From: Gammaproteobacteria bacterium
GTDB lineage: Bacteria; Pseudomonadota; Gammaproteobacteria; Coxiellales; Coxiellaceae
Assembly (NCBI GenBank): GCA_022600315.1
Contig: JAHZKQ010000165.1
Span: forward strand, 1-9,613
DNA length: 9,613 bases
Direction: 5' to 3'
The position numbers and the translations under genes are program-made. The notes under the pieces were generated by a model. The model was not told the DNA's origin and did not search any database. It saw only the letters and a program-made list of their open reading frames with translations. Shown here piece after piece: positions 1 through 6,855 of this stretch (position 1 is the first letter of the stretch; every line of letters begins with the position of its first letter).

Positions 1-135
1 GGCGAAAAGCATCGCTTAATGAATGATAGCAATGAGCCTTTAATTGTCATCGAAGTGCAATCCGGTGATTATCTTGGCGAGGATGATATTACTCGCTATG
101 AAGATGCTTATGCGCGAAACACAATTACAGGTTAG
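1..135 (+). CDS. Mannose-6-phosphate isomerase, cupin type (or ManC C-terminal domain), 3' end only
   Basis: The window opens inside a reading frame that runs from base 1 to a TAG stop at 133-135, giving the last 44 residues of a protein. The visible tail contains GEKHR near its start, then IEVQSGDYLGEDDI and a closing RYEDAYAR stretch. This is the typical end of the cupin fold of type II mannose-6-phosphate isomerases, found either alone or as the C-terminal half of bifunctional mannose-1-phosphate guanylyltransferase/isomerase (ManC/AlgA). The family interconverts fructose-6-phosphate and mannose-6-phosphate in the cytoplasm, feeding GDP-mannose synthesis for surface glycans. Which architecture applies cannot be decided, because the 5' part lies outside the window. 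The gene sits 5 nt upstream of a DUF4254 gene and is followed by a GT9 glycosyltransferase, which fits a polysaccharide operon. Confidence 0.85.
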   Translation, partial: GEKHRLMNDSNEPLIVIEVQSGDYLGEDDITRYEDAYARNTITG

Positions 136-140
136 ACTCT

Positions 141-737
141 ATGAAACTAGCGCTAAAAAAAATTATTCAATTACAGCATGATTATACTGAACATTGGCAT
201 CACCAGGCTGTCGAATTTAACGACACCGATTGCTATGCGCTAATTGCAGAAAATCATCGTCAAAACTTTCAACTCTGGCATGAAGAAGATAAAGCTCGAC
301 GTGATGATATGGGCTTTGAATATGTTTATCAGGCCAAACGCAAAATTGATAAATTTAATCAAACCCGCAATAACTTTATTGAAAAGATTGATGGCTGGAT
401 TTTTGAGCACTATCAACCCGCCACTGACAATTGCCCCAGCAATTCAGAAACGCCGGGCATGATTATCGATCGCTTATCAATCTTAGCCTTAAAAGAATAT
501 CATATGCATAAACAAACTCTACGCGATAATGTCGATGCAGAACATATCAATAGTTGTCAGCACAAACTCGAAGTGATTCGCCTACAGTTAAACGATTTAG
601 GCTTAGCATTACAAGAGTTGCTACAAGCTATTGAAAACAAAACTCGCAGCTTTCGACGTTATTATCAGTTTAAAATGTATAATGATCCTAGCTTGAACCC
701 AGCCCTCTACCAACACAAAGTTAATGCGAAAAACTAA
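141..737 (+). CDS. DUF4254 domain protein
   Basis: This 198-residue protein matches, from memory, the uncharacterised DUF4254 family, which is usually about 200 residues. Recognisable blocks are ENHRQNFQLWHEEDKAR (37-53), an N-Q-x-R-N...IE.ID stretch (about 73-84), ETPGMIIDRLSILALK (103-118) and a tail block with YQFKMYNDPSLNP (175-187). The rest looks helical and charged. There is no signal peptide or membrane segment, so a cytoplasmic location is likely. The start is supported by AGG at 129-131, nine bases before the ATG and overlapping the end of the isomerase gene. The last 14 bases overlap the start of the GT9 gene, so the two are probably translationally coupled. The biochemical role is unknown. 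Its placement between a sugar-phosphate isomerase and a GT9 enzyme suggests an accessory role in glycan assembly, which is an inference from context only. Confidence 0.85.
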   Translation: MKLALKKIIQLQHDYTEHWHHQAVEFNDTDCYALIAENHRQNFQLWHEEDKARRDDMGFEYVYQAKRKIDKFNQTRNNFIEKIDGWIFEHYQPATDNCPSNSETPGMIIDRLSILALKEYHMHKQTLRDNVDAEHINSCQHKLEVIRLQLNDLGLALQELLQAIENKTRSFRRYYQFKMYNDPSLNPALYQHKVNAKN

Positions 738-1635
738 ATTATTATTACGCCTGCCAAACTGGGTTGGCGATGTCATTATGAGCTTGCCTTGCATCGATGC
801 ATTACACAAAAACTTTGATTTAGAATTAATTGGCAAAGCTTGGACAAACGATTTTTTGGCTGGCCTAAAACTTCCCTGCCATACATTGGCTGAAGGATTT
901 TATCCGCGGGTTAAGCAATTACGGGCTTTAAATACTGATAAAATATTATTGCTTACCAATAGTTTTGGCAGTGCCTTGCAAAGTTGCTTAGCTGGGCTTG
1001 AAAATATTGGCTACCAGGCCGATGGTCGCAGTTTTCTGTTAACCAAAAGCATGCCTAAAACCGCTAACCGTCACGAAGTGGAATACTTTTGGCAGCTTGG
1101 TCAATTTACCAGCCAGCATTACCATGCAGGCAGCTGGCCGGCCGCAATTCCTAAAAAAATAAATTTGCCTTTAACTGCAACACAACGAGCCACTGCAAAA
1201 CAAGCGCTAAACCAAGCAAAAATCACCAATGACTTTTACCTGCTGGCACCCTTCGCAGCTGGCACCAATAAGGCTGGTGATTCTAAAGTTTGGCCGCATT
1301 GGCTTGAATTAATTAAAAAGCTTAACGCGCAGAATATTACTTGCGTGGTTTGCCCTGGCCCTAATGAATTAGCCGAATCTGAAAAGTTTATTAATTCAGG
1401 CGCGATTATTTTAAGAAATATTAAACTTGATACTTACGCCGCAATAATTGCCGAAGCAAAATACGCCATCGGCAACGATAGTGGCCCTACGCATATCGCC
1501 AATGCGGTAAATACACCCGCCCTAACTATCTTCGGCACTACCAATCCTAAGCGCGCCCATCCCTGGAGTGGGGAATATATCGGCAGTCAAAATGGCTGGC
1601 CAGAGACAGCGGAAGTATTTTTACGCGTCACATAG
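724..1635 (+). CDS. Glycosyltransferase family 9 (heptosyltransferase-like)
   Basis: A 303-residue GT-B glycosyltransferase of the family that includes the LPS heptosyltransferases WaaC, WaaF and WaaQ. The N-terminal motif LLLRLPNWVGDVIMSLP (6-22) holds the family's conserved Asp in the GD pair (D16). The C-terminal nucleotide-sugar domain shows APFAAGTNKAGDSKVWP (175-191), GNDSGPTHIAN (250-260) and FGTTNP (270-275), the typical donor-binding segments. No signal peptide is seen, so it probably acts at the cytoplasmic face of the inner membrane on lipid-A core or a related glycan. It is shorter than E. coli WaaF (about 350 residues), and the exact sugar donor cannot be read from the sequence. 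No clear Shine-Dalgarno precedes the ATG, which lies inside the end of the DUF4254 gene, so translation is probably coupled. It ends convergently, 40 nt from the CBS-domain gene. Confidence 0.88.
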   Translation: MRKTKLLLRLPNWVGDVIMSLPCIDALHKNFDLELIGKAWTNDFLAGLKLPCHTLAEGFYPRVKQLRALNTDKILLLTNSFGSALQSCLAGLENIGYQADGRSFLLTKSMPKTANRHEVEYFWQLGQFTSQHYHAGSWPAAIPKKINLPLTATQRATAKQALNQAKITNDFYLLAPFAAGTNKAGDSKVWPHWLELIKKLNAQNITCVVCPGPNELAESEKFINSGAIILRNIKLDTYAAIIAEAKYAIGNDSGPTHIANAVNTPALTIFGTTNPKRAHPWSGEYIGSQNGWPETAEVFLRVT

Positions 1636-1642
1636 CAATAAC

Positions 1643-1666
1643 GCTCTTCGCAGCAAGCTGCAGAGC
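1643..1666. terminator. Hairpin between convergent genes, weak terminator candidate
   Basis: GCTCT (1643-1647) and GCAGC (1650-1654) pair with GCTGC (1657-1661) and AGAGC (1662-1666), leaving a TC bulge and a very tight loop. It lies in the 40-nt gap between the stops of the GT9 gene and the CBS-domain gene, where a bidirectional terminator is expected. There is no T-run on either side, so it could instead be a transcript-end stabilising hairpin or chance. Confidence 0.35.
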
Positions 1667-1675
1667 ACTAGTGAA

Positions 1676-2098
1676 TTAATATTGATCGAGCAAATAGCCA
1701 ATCAGGTCTTTATCACTCACGATGCCTTGCAATTCATGCGCCTCATTCACGACCGGTAGACAGTTATAGTTACTGGTTGATAGCATTTCTGCAGCATGTC
1801 GCACGGTATCTTTTTCTTTAACCGTCACCACCTCTTCTGTCATCACCTCTTCAATAGTCGTTGAATGATCCAGCGCTTGATCGGCAGATTGACTGGGTTC
1901 AACAAACACATTGCTGAATGAGACACGCATAATATCATTCATGCTAATCAAACCAATTAGCTTTGCCCCTGATACAACGGGTAAATGATGAATACAGTTT
2001 TTTTCCATTAACTGCCTTGCGGTAGAAATACTGTCCCCATGCTTTACCGATATAATATCAGCTGACATGATATGCGTAATTAGCTCATTTTTTTTCAT
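1676..2098 (-). CDS. Two-CBS-domain (Bateman module) protein
   Basis: A 140-residue protein made almost entirely of two CBS motifs. The first spans about residues 8-60 (MSADIISV ... HHLPVV ... LIGLISMNDIM) and the second about 84-137 (EVMTEEVVTV ... NCLPVVNE ... LQGIVSDKDLI). Paired CBS domains usually bind adenosine nucleotides such as AMP, ATP or SAM and act as regulatory sensors; no catalytic or transport domain is fused here. The frame is open further upstream to 2203, but I chose 2098: AAGGAG sits six bases before it, the protein then begins directly with the first CBS domain, and the longer version would read into nusB. The chosen start overlaps the last 14 nt of nusB, so coupled translation is likely. 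The ligand and partner are unknown. Confidence 0.88.
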   Translation of the reverse strand: MKKNELITHIMSADIISVKHGDSISTARQLMEKNCIHHLPVVSGAKLIGLISMNDIMRVSFSNVFVEPSQSADQALDHSTTIEEVMTEEVVTVKEKDTVRHAAEMLSTSNYNCLPVVNEAHELQGIVSDKDLIGYLLDQY

Positions 2099-2534
2099 TG
2101 TTTTCTCCTTGATTGATTTCATTTTCGCGAATTTTATCCGCAGCGGCCTGTAACACGCCATTGACAAACTTATAAGAATCGGTGGCGCCAAATGATTTGG
2201 CAAGCTCTACGGCTTCGTTAATCACGACTCGATATGGCACATCCAGATGATAAATCAATTCTACCATCGCTAAACGTAAAATGGCTAGCGCTACCGGATT
2301 TAATGTGGAAATTTTTCGATTAAGATGCGGGGTTAAGGCGGCATCAATGTCGGTTTGATTGTGAATGACTTCAGTGACTAAAGTTGAAAAATAATCTTGA
2401 ATGGCAGGTGGCACTGCATTATCTTCATGGAATTGCTGCAGAACATCCGTAGCGCTGGCAGGACGACATTGCCATTGATATAAAGCCTGCACCACAAAGC
2501 TTCGCGCCTGACGCCTGGAGTTTGGTTTTAACAT
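2085..2534 (-). CDS. nusB: Transcription antitermination factor NusB
   Basis: At 149 residues this has the usual length of NusB, an all-helical cytoplasmic protein. With NusE (S10) it binds boxA RNA and supports antitermination on rRNA operons. Seen here are an N-terminal SRRQARSFVVQALYQWQ (6-22), a central LNPVALAILRLAMVELIY segment, and the family's closing VVINEAVELAKSFG ... YKFVNGVL signature. The ATG overlaps the TAA stop of nrdR by one base (TAATG), a classic re-initiation arrangement, and the end overlaps the CBS gene by 14 nt. In many gammaproteobacteria riboflavin genes lie between nrdR and nusB; none are here. The C-terminal tail after VNGVL is polar (ENEINQGENNEKK) and is probably disordered. 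Confidence 0.96.
   Translation of the reverse strand: MLKPNSRRQARSFVVQALYQWQCRPASATDVLQQFHEDNAVPPAIQDYFSTLVTEVIHNQTDIDAALTPHLNRKISTLNPVALAILRLAMVELIYHLDVPYRVVINEAVELAKSFGATDSYKFVNGVLQAAADKIRENEINQGENNEKK
2105..2110 (-). promoter_or_regulatory. Ribosome binding site of the CBS gene
   Basis: A perfect AAGGAG on the minus strand, six bases before the ATG at 2096-2098 and inside the 3' end of nusB. It decides the start of the CBS-domain gene against the longer open frame. Confidence 0.8.
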
Positions 2535-2989
2535 TATTCTTGCTCTTGTAGACGTTGAATTTCTTCGCGAAATGCGTTGATATCTTGAAAGCTGCGATAA
2601 ACCGACGCAAAGCGCACATAAGCCACCTGATCAAGCTTACGTAATTCAGCCATCACTAATTCACCGATATATTTACTCGCAACTTCACGCTCACCACTGG
2701 CACGTAATATATGGATAATATGATTAAGCGCTTGATCAATTTGCTCCATGCTGATTGGGCGCTTCTCCAATGCCTTAGTAATACCAGTGCGTAATTTATC
2801 TAAATTAAACGCGCTATGCGTGCCATCGTTTTTAATCACTCGCGGTAAAGTTAATTCAATAGTTTCATAAGTGGTAAAACGTTCCAAACACTGCAGACAT
2901 TCACGCCGACGTCGCACCTGCGCACCATCTTCTGCCATGCGTGAATCAATCACTTTAGTTTCTATGGCCTGGCAAAATGGGCAATGCAT
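2534..2989 (-). CDS. nrdR: Transcriptional repressor NrdR
   Basis: A 151-residue NrdR, the nucleotide-sensing repressor of ribonucleotide reductase operons. The N-terminal zinc ribbon uses C3, C6, C31 and C34 (CPFC ... CLQC), followed by RFTTYE. The ATP-cone domain occupies about residues 49-139, with PRVIKNDG at its start and [13 protein letters not shown] near its end. All expected features are present and the length is normal. The start codon directly follows the glyA stop (TAA then ATG) and the stop overlaps the nusB start by one base, so it is probably made from a glyA-nrdR-nusB message. Its targets, NrdR boxes upstream of nrd genes, lie outside this window; I did not see an obvious box pair here. 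Confidence 0.97.
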   Translation of the reverse strand: MHCPFCQAIETKVIDSRMAEDGAQVRRRRECLQCLERFTTYETIELTLPRVIKNDGTHSAFNLDKLRTGITKALEKRPISMEQIDQALNHIIHILRASGEREVASKYIGELVMAELRKLDQVAYVRFASVYRSFQDINAFREEIQRLQEQE

Positions 2990-4255
2990 TTAACTATACA
3001 CCGAGGTTGATTGATAAACTGGAAATGCTTGGCAAAGTTTTAGTGCCTCGGCTTTAACCCGCTCAATGACTGTAGTGTCATTGATATTATCTAAAATATC
3101 ACAAATCCAATCGGCTAATTGTACGCACTCTTTTTCTTTAAAACCACGCGTTGTTACCGCAGGCGTACCTAAACGCAAACCACTAGTTACAAAAGGCGAT
3201 TGCGGATCATTAGGGACAGTATTTTTATTAACGGTAATATTGGCTGTGCCTAAAACGGCTTCAGCGTCTTTACCAGTAATGTCCTTATCGATTAAATCAA
3301 CTAAAAACATATGATTTTCGGTGCCATTAGAAACAATTTTATAGCCGCGCGCCATCATTTTTTCAACCATAGCTTTGGCATTTGTCATAACTTGTTGCTG
3401 ATAAACTTTAAACTTAGGATCGAAAGCTTCTTGAAACGCTAAAGCTTTGGCCGCGATAACATGCATTAATGGCCCACCCTGACAACCCGGAAAAATCGCT
3501 GAATTTAAACGTTTATGTAATTCGGGGTTATCTTTAGCTAAAATAATACCACCACGTGGACCGCGTAAAGTTTTATGGGTGGTGGAGGTAGTAACATCGG
3601 CAATATTTACTGGCGAAGGATATAAACCCGCGGCGACTAAACCAGCAACATGCGCCATATCAACCAATAAATACGCCCCCACTTCATCGGCAATATCACG
3701 AAACCGTTGCCAATCGGCAATGCCAGAATACGCCGAAAAACCGGCGATAATTAATTTTGGCTGATGTTCACGCGCTAATTTTTCTACTGCCGCATAATCG
3801 ATATCACCTGCGGCCGTTAAACCATATTGATAGGCATGATAAATTTTGCCAGAAAAATTGACTTTGCAACCATGCGTTAAATGCCCACCATTGGTAAGGT
3901 CCATACCTAAAATAGTATCGCCGGGTTTGACCAAAGCTGAATACGCTGCTTCATTGGCTTGCGAGCCGGAGTGCGGTTGTACATTTGCATAGGCCGCGCC
4001 AAATAATTTCTTTAAACGTTCGATGGCCAAGGTCTCAGCCACATCGACAAATTCACAACCCCCATAATAACGCTTGCCCGGATAACCCTCGGCGTATTTA
4101 TTGGTAAGCTTGGAGCCTTGCAAAGCCATCACCGCCTCACTGGCATAATTTTCTGAGGCGATTAATTCAATATGATCTTCTTGGCGCTGCGATTCATCGA
4201 CCACCGCCTGCCATAATTCAGGATCGAATTCTTTGATAGATGTTTTGCTCAGCAT
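2990..4255 (-). CDS. glyA: Serine hydroxymethyltransferase
   Basis: A 421-residue PLP enzyme that converts serine and tetrahydrofolate to glycine and 5,10-methylene-tetrahydrofolate in the cytoplasm, the main source of one-carbon units. It is close to the usual 417 residues. Visible signatures are [10 protein letters not shown] (30-39), [15 protein letters not shown] (52-66), VDMAHVAGL (198-206), the PLP lysine K228 within [14 protein letters not shown], and the SGLRLGTPA segment with substrate-carboxylate Arg361. The start is supported by AAGGGG six bases upstream (4262-4267). It lies 45 nt after radA with no clear terminator between them, so it may be transcribed with radA or from its own promoter. 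nrdR begins immediately after its stop. Pairing glyA with nrdR is common in proteobacteria and links one-carbon supply to nucleotide metabolism. Confidence 0.98.
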   Translation of the reverse strand: MLSKTSIKEFDPELWQAVVDESQRQEDHIELIASENYASEAVMALQGSKLTNKYAEGYPGKRYYGGCEFVDVAETLAIERLKKLFGAAYANVQPHSGSQANEAAYSALVKPGDTILGMDLTNGGHLTHGCKVNFSGKIYHAYQYGLTAAGDIDYAAVEKLAREHQPKLIIAGFSAYSGIADWQRFRDIADEVGAYLLVDMAHVAGLVAAGLYPSPVNIADVTTSTTHKTLRGPRGGIILAKDNPELHKRLNSAIFPGCQGGPLMHVIAAKALAFQEAFDPKFKVYQQQVMTNAKAMVEKMMARGYKIVSNGTENHMFLVDLIDKDITGKDAEAVLGTANITVNKNTVPNDPQSPFVTSGLRLGTPAVTTRGFKEKECVQLADWICDILDNINDTTVIERVKAEALKLCQAFPVYQSTSVYS

Positions 4256-4300
4256 CGCTTTCCCCTTGCTAAAGATAGAATTCTACCTAAGCTTGCGACA

Positions 4301-5650
4301 TTAGTCGATCATTACCAGTGCCTGTGATAATTGTTGCACGGCTTCCACCTTAAGACCTTTGATGGGCTGTTTCGGGGCATTAGCGAACGGTACAATAGCG
4401 CGTTTAAAACCGTGCTTTACCGCTTCTTTAAGTCGCTCGGGACCGCTTGGTACCGGCCTGATTTCACCCCCCAAACCCACTTCACCAAATACCACCAAAT
4501 CTTTTGGTAAGGGTCGATTACGCAAGCTGGATAAAACCGCCATAATAATCGCCAAATCTGCCGCGGTCTCACTGATCCGCAAACCACCTACCACATTCAC
4601 AAACACATCTTGATTAAACATCGAAATGCCGCCATGGCGATGCAGCACCGCTAATAGCATAGACAAGCGATTTTGCTCTAAACCCACCGTCACGCGCCGA
4701 GGATTACCAAGTTGTGATTCATCCACTAAAGCCTGCACTTCAACCAATAGCGGTCTTGAACCTTCCCAGGTTACAATAATCGAACTGCCAGAAATGTCCT
4801 GTGAAAATCCGGATAAAAAGATTGCCGACGGATTACTAACTTGCTTTAAACCTTTATCGGTCATGGCAAACACGCCTAATTCATTCACTGCTCCAAAGCG
4901 ATTTTTTACTGCACGAATCATCCGAAATCGACTATCGCTGGAACCTTCAAAATATAAAACCGTATCAACCATATGTTCTAAAACCCGCGGCCCGGCTAAC
5001 GCACCTTCTTTGGTCACATGACCCACCAACACCAAAACAATACCGTGTTGCTTGGTATAACGTAATAGTTGCGCGGTTGATTCACGCACTTGGCTGACAC
5101 TCCCAGAAGCCGAGGTCACTAAATCGGTATACATCGTTTGAATTGAATCGATAACCAATAGTTTTGGTTGATATTGTTTAGTGTGCGCTAAAATACGCTC
5201 CACATTGGTTTCGGCCAATAGTAATAAATCATCACGCGGAATTTGCAACCGCTCGGCGCGCAATGCAATTTGCTGTAAAGATTCTTCCCCTGTGACATAT
5301 AAAGGTTTTAAATCTTTCGCTACTTGCGCTAAGACTTGCAACAATAAAGTGGATTTACCAATGCCCGGATCACCACCAATTAAAATTACCGCATCATTCA
5401 CCAAGCCACCACCGAGCACATGATCAAACTCAGCAAAGCCGGTGGCTAAACGTGGCTGGACTTGAGTGGCCACTTCAGATAAGGCCACAATATTAGAATT
5501 AACGCCGGCATATTGAGCACTACGGGAAGGTTTTTTTATGGAGACTTCTTCGGTTAATGAATTCCAATCGCCGCAACCACTACACTGCCCTTGCCATTTT
5601 GGATATTGGCTGCCGCATTGCTGACAGCTATAAATTACTTTGGTTTTCAT
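4301..5650 (-). CDS. radA: DNA repair protein RadA
   Basis: A 449-residue RadA (Sms), a RecA-like hexameric helicase that aids branch migration and processing of recombination intermediates. The order is: an N-terminal C4 zinc finger (C9, C12, C23, C26), an ATPase core with Walker A GGDPGIGKST (92-101), a Walker B-like LLVIDSIQ (164-171), the family-specific KNRFG motif (249-253), and a C-terminal Lon-protease-like domain (about 270-449) with the FGEVGLGGEIRPV stretch. The length and motifs are normal. The Shine-Dalgarno before the ATG is weak (GGA about seven bases away), and the next upstream ATG hits a stop within two codons, so this start is preferred. A palindromic element lies 39-149 nt upstream of the start, between it and hemB. 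Confidence 0.97.
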   Translation of the reverse strand: MKTKVIYSCQQCGSQYPKWQGQCSGCGDWNSLTEEVSIKKPSRSAQYAGVNSNIVALSEVATQVQPRLATGFAEFDHVLGGGLVNDAVILIGGDPGIGKSTLLLQVLAQVAKDLKPLYVTGEESLQQIALRAERLQIPRDDLLLLAETNVERILAHTKQYQPKLLVIDSIQTMYTDLVTSASGSVSQVRESTAQLLRYTKQHGIVLVLVGHVTKEGALAGPRVLEHMVDTVLYFEGSSDSRFRMIRAVKNRFGAVNELGVFAMTDKGLKQVSNPSAIFLSGFSQDISGSSIIVTWEGSRPLLVEVQALVDESQLGNPRRVTVGLEQNRLSMLLAVLHRHGGISMFNQDVFVNVVGGLRISETAADLAIIMAVLSSLRNRPLPKDLVVFGEVGLGGEIRPVPSGPERLKEAVKHGFKRAIVPFANAPKQPIKGLKVEAVQQLSQALVMID

Positions 5651-5688
5651 GTGTTAATCCATTCTTTTTAAGTGCAGTCCATTAGATT

Positions 5689-5798
5689 AATTATTTTTAA
5701 AAAAATTATGGGTTTTATGTAAGGCAAATCAAGCGCAGGAGGGCGGAGCCTGACGAGCCATTGCCTGAAATAAAACCCATAATTCTATAAAAATAATT
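5689..5798. repeat. Long inverted-repeat intergenic element with GC-rich core
   Basis: Nested inverted repeats surround a GC-rich centre. Outer arms: 11 bp at 5689-5699 matching 5788-5798. Main arms: a perfect 15 bp, AATTATGGGTTTTAT at 5704-5718 against 5770-5784. Inner arms: AGGCAA at 5722-5727 against TTGCCT at 5761-5766. The core between the inner arms (5728-5760) is much richer in G and C than its surroundings; bases 5731-5760 contain 21 G/C of 30 by my count. The element fills most of the 156-nt gap between hemB and radA and starts 8 nt after the hemB stop. The form resembles an intergenic palindromic unit or a small non-autonomous mobile element. No clear target-site duplication was found. 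Whether it recurs in the genome cannot be seen here. Confidence 0.7.
5699..5784 (-). terminator. Possible terminator downstream of hemB formed by the palindrome
   Basis: Read on the minus strand, the 15-bp main stem is followed by seven T (two from the arm plus 5703-5699), as in an intrinsic terminator. The stem is AT-rich and the enclosed loop is about 50 nt, part of which can pair again through the inner arms, so strength is uncertain. If active, it would separate hemB from radA transcription. Confidence 0.35.
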
Positions 5799-5806
5799 TT
5801 CTATTA

Positions 5807-6841
5807 TCACCGCAATAACGCGGCTAAATCTTTGGCATAATACGTAATAATAAAATCCGCACCAGCACGTTTAATCGCCAACAAACTTTCACACATTGCT
5901 TGTTGTTCATCGACCCAGCCTTTTTCTGCAGCGGCTTTAATTAACGCAAATTCACCGCTCACATGATATGCGGCTAAAGGCACACTGGGAAATTTTTGTT
6001 TAATGCGATAAATCACATCTAAATAATTCGATGCCGGTTTCACCATTAATATATCCGCGCCTTCTTGAATATCCAATTCCGCTTCACGCAAACTGCGTAG
6101 CGCGTTAGCCGGATCCATTTGATAACTCGAACGATCACCAAACTTTGGCGCGCCTTCTGCCGCTTCACGAAACGGGCCATAAAAAGCCGAGGCATATTTT
6201 ACTGCATAACTTAAAATCGCCACGTTTTGATAACCGGCTTGATCTAATGCCCTGCGCACCGCTTGCACCATGCCATCCATCATCCCGCTTGGCGCAATCA
6301 CATCCGCACCCGCCGCTGCTAAACTGACTGCTTGCTTGGCTAGTAATTTTAAGGTTTGGTCGTTATCCACCTCGCCCGTATTATTTAATAATGCACCACA
6401 ATGACCATGATCGGTGTATTCACAACAACATAAATCGGCAATCACTAAGGTTTTTGCCGACAACATTTTTATTTTTCGAATCGCTTGTTGCACCACGCCA
6501 TTATCTTGCAGCGCCGCAGAACCCATTGCATCTTTATAACTGGGAATCCCAAATAATAATACCGCGGGAATATTTAATGCTACAATGGATTGAATTTCTG
6601 CAGCTAAGCAATCCACGCTTAATTGATAATGTCCCGGCAAAGCATCGAGGGGGTTTTTAATATTTTGCCCCGCTTTAATAAAGAGTGGTAAAACTAAATC
6701 ACTCACTTGTAAATGATGCTCACGCACTAAAGCTCGCAGCGCAGGATGTTGTCTTAACCGTCGCATACGCAAATTCGGGTAACCGGTTTTGCGATCGACT
6801 GTGGCATCCAAGCTGGCAATATCGGTTTCAGTTTCCAGCAT
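5807..6841 (-). CDS. hemB: Porphobilinogen synthase (5-aminolevulinate dehydratase)
   Basis: A 344-residue HemB, which condenses two 5-aminolevulinate molecules to porphobilinogen in haem synthesis. Schiff-base lysines are K215 (in SYAVKYAS) and K268 (in MVKPASNY). The metal site DLCCCEYTDHGHCG (136-149) supplies C138, C140 and C148 for a catalytic zinc; the extra C139 sits where E. coli has Leu. This marks the zinc-dependent subclass rather than the magnesium-only DXALD type. The N-terminus carries roughly 18-20 residues more than E. coli HemB before the RRLRQHPALR block. That start is supported by TAGGAG five bases upstream (6847-6852). The gene begins 14 nt after the stop of the lipoprotein gene, so the two are probably co-transcribed. 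A palindromic element follows. Confidence 0.97.
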   Translation of the reverse strand: MLETETDIASLDATVDRKTGYPNLRMRRLRQHPALRALVREHHLQVSDLVLPLFIKAGQNIKNPLDALPGHYQLSVDCLAAEIQSIVALNIPAVLLFGIPSYKDAMGSAALQDNGVVQQAIRKIKMLSAKTLVIADLCCCEYTDHGHCGALLNNTGEVDNDQTLKLLAKQAVSLAAAGADVIAPSGMMDGMVQAVRRALDQAGYQNVAILSYAVKYASAFYGPFREAAEGAPKFGDRSSYQMDPANALRSLREAELDIQEGADILMVKPASNYLDVIYRIKQKFPSVPLAAYHVSGEFALIKAAAEKGWVDEQQAMCESLLAIKRAGADFIITYYAKDLAALLR

Positions 6842-6846
6842 GCAGA

Positions 6847-6852
6847 CTCCTA
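6847..6852 (-). promoter_or_regulatory. Ribosome binding site of hemB
   Basis: TAGGAG on the minus strand, five bases before the ATG at 6839-6841. It supports the long HemB N-terminus over internal Met codons and lies in the 14-nt gap after the lipoprotein gene. Confidence 0.7.
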
Positions 6853-6855
6853 TGT

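Noticed and set aside
621..836. Minus-strand open frame across the DUF4254/GT9 junction
   Set aside because: It is antisense to two recognised genes, and its translation shows no domain. The overlap of the two real genes explains the open frame.
2099..2203. Upstream in-frame extension of the CBS-domain gene to 2203
   Set aside because: It would lie wholly inside nusB and add a stretch unlike any CBS protein; the perfect Shine-Dalgarno at 2105-2110 points to the start at 2098.
3066..3764. Plus-strand open frames opposite glyA
   Set aside because: They are mirror frames of the conserved SHMT coding sequence, with no recognisable protein features.
4276..4285. TAGAATTCTA palindrome in the radA-glyA gap
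   Set aside because: It is only 10 bp in AT-rich sequence, with no T-run and no well-placed promoter boxes, so it is too weak to call a terminator or operator.
4256..4300. Possible glycine riboswitch or other structured leader upstream of glyA
   Set aside because: The gap is only 45 nt, too short for a known riboswitch aptamer, and no matching conserved core was seen.
4626..5021. 131-codon open frame on the plus strand
   Set aside because: It lies antisense inside radA, whose full-length protein is well recognised; the antisense translation shows no family motif and no good Shine-Dalgarno.
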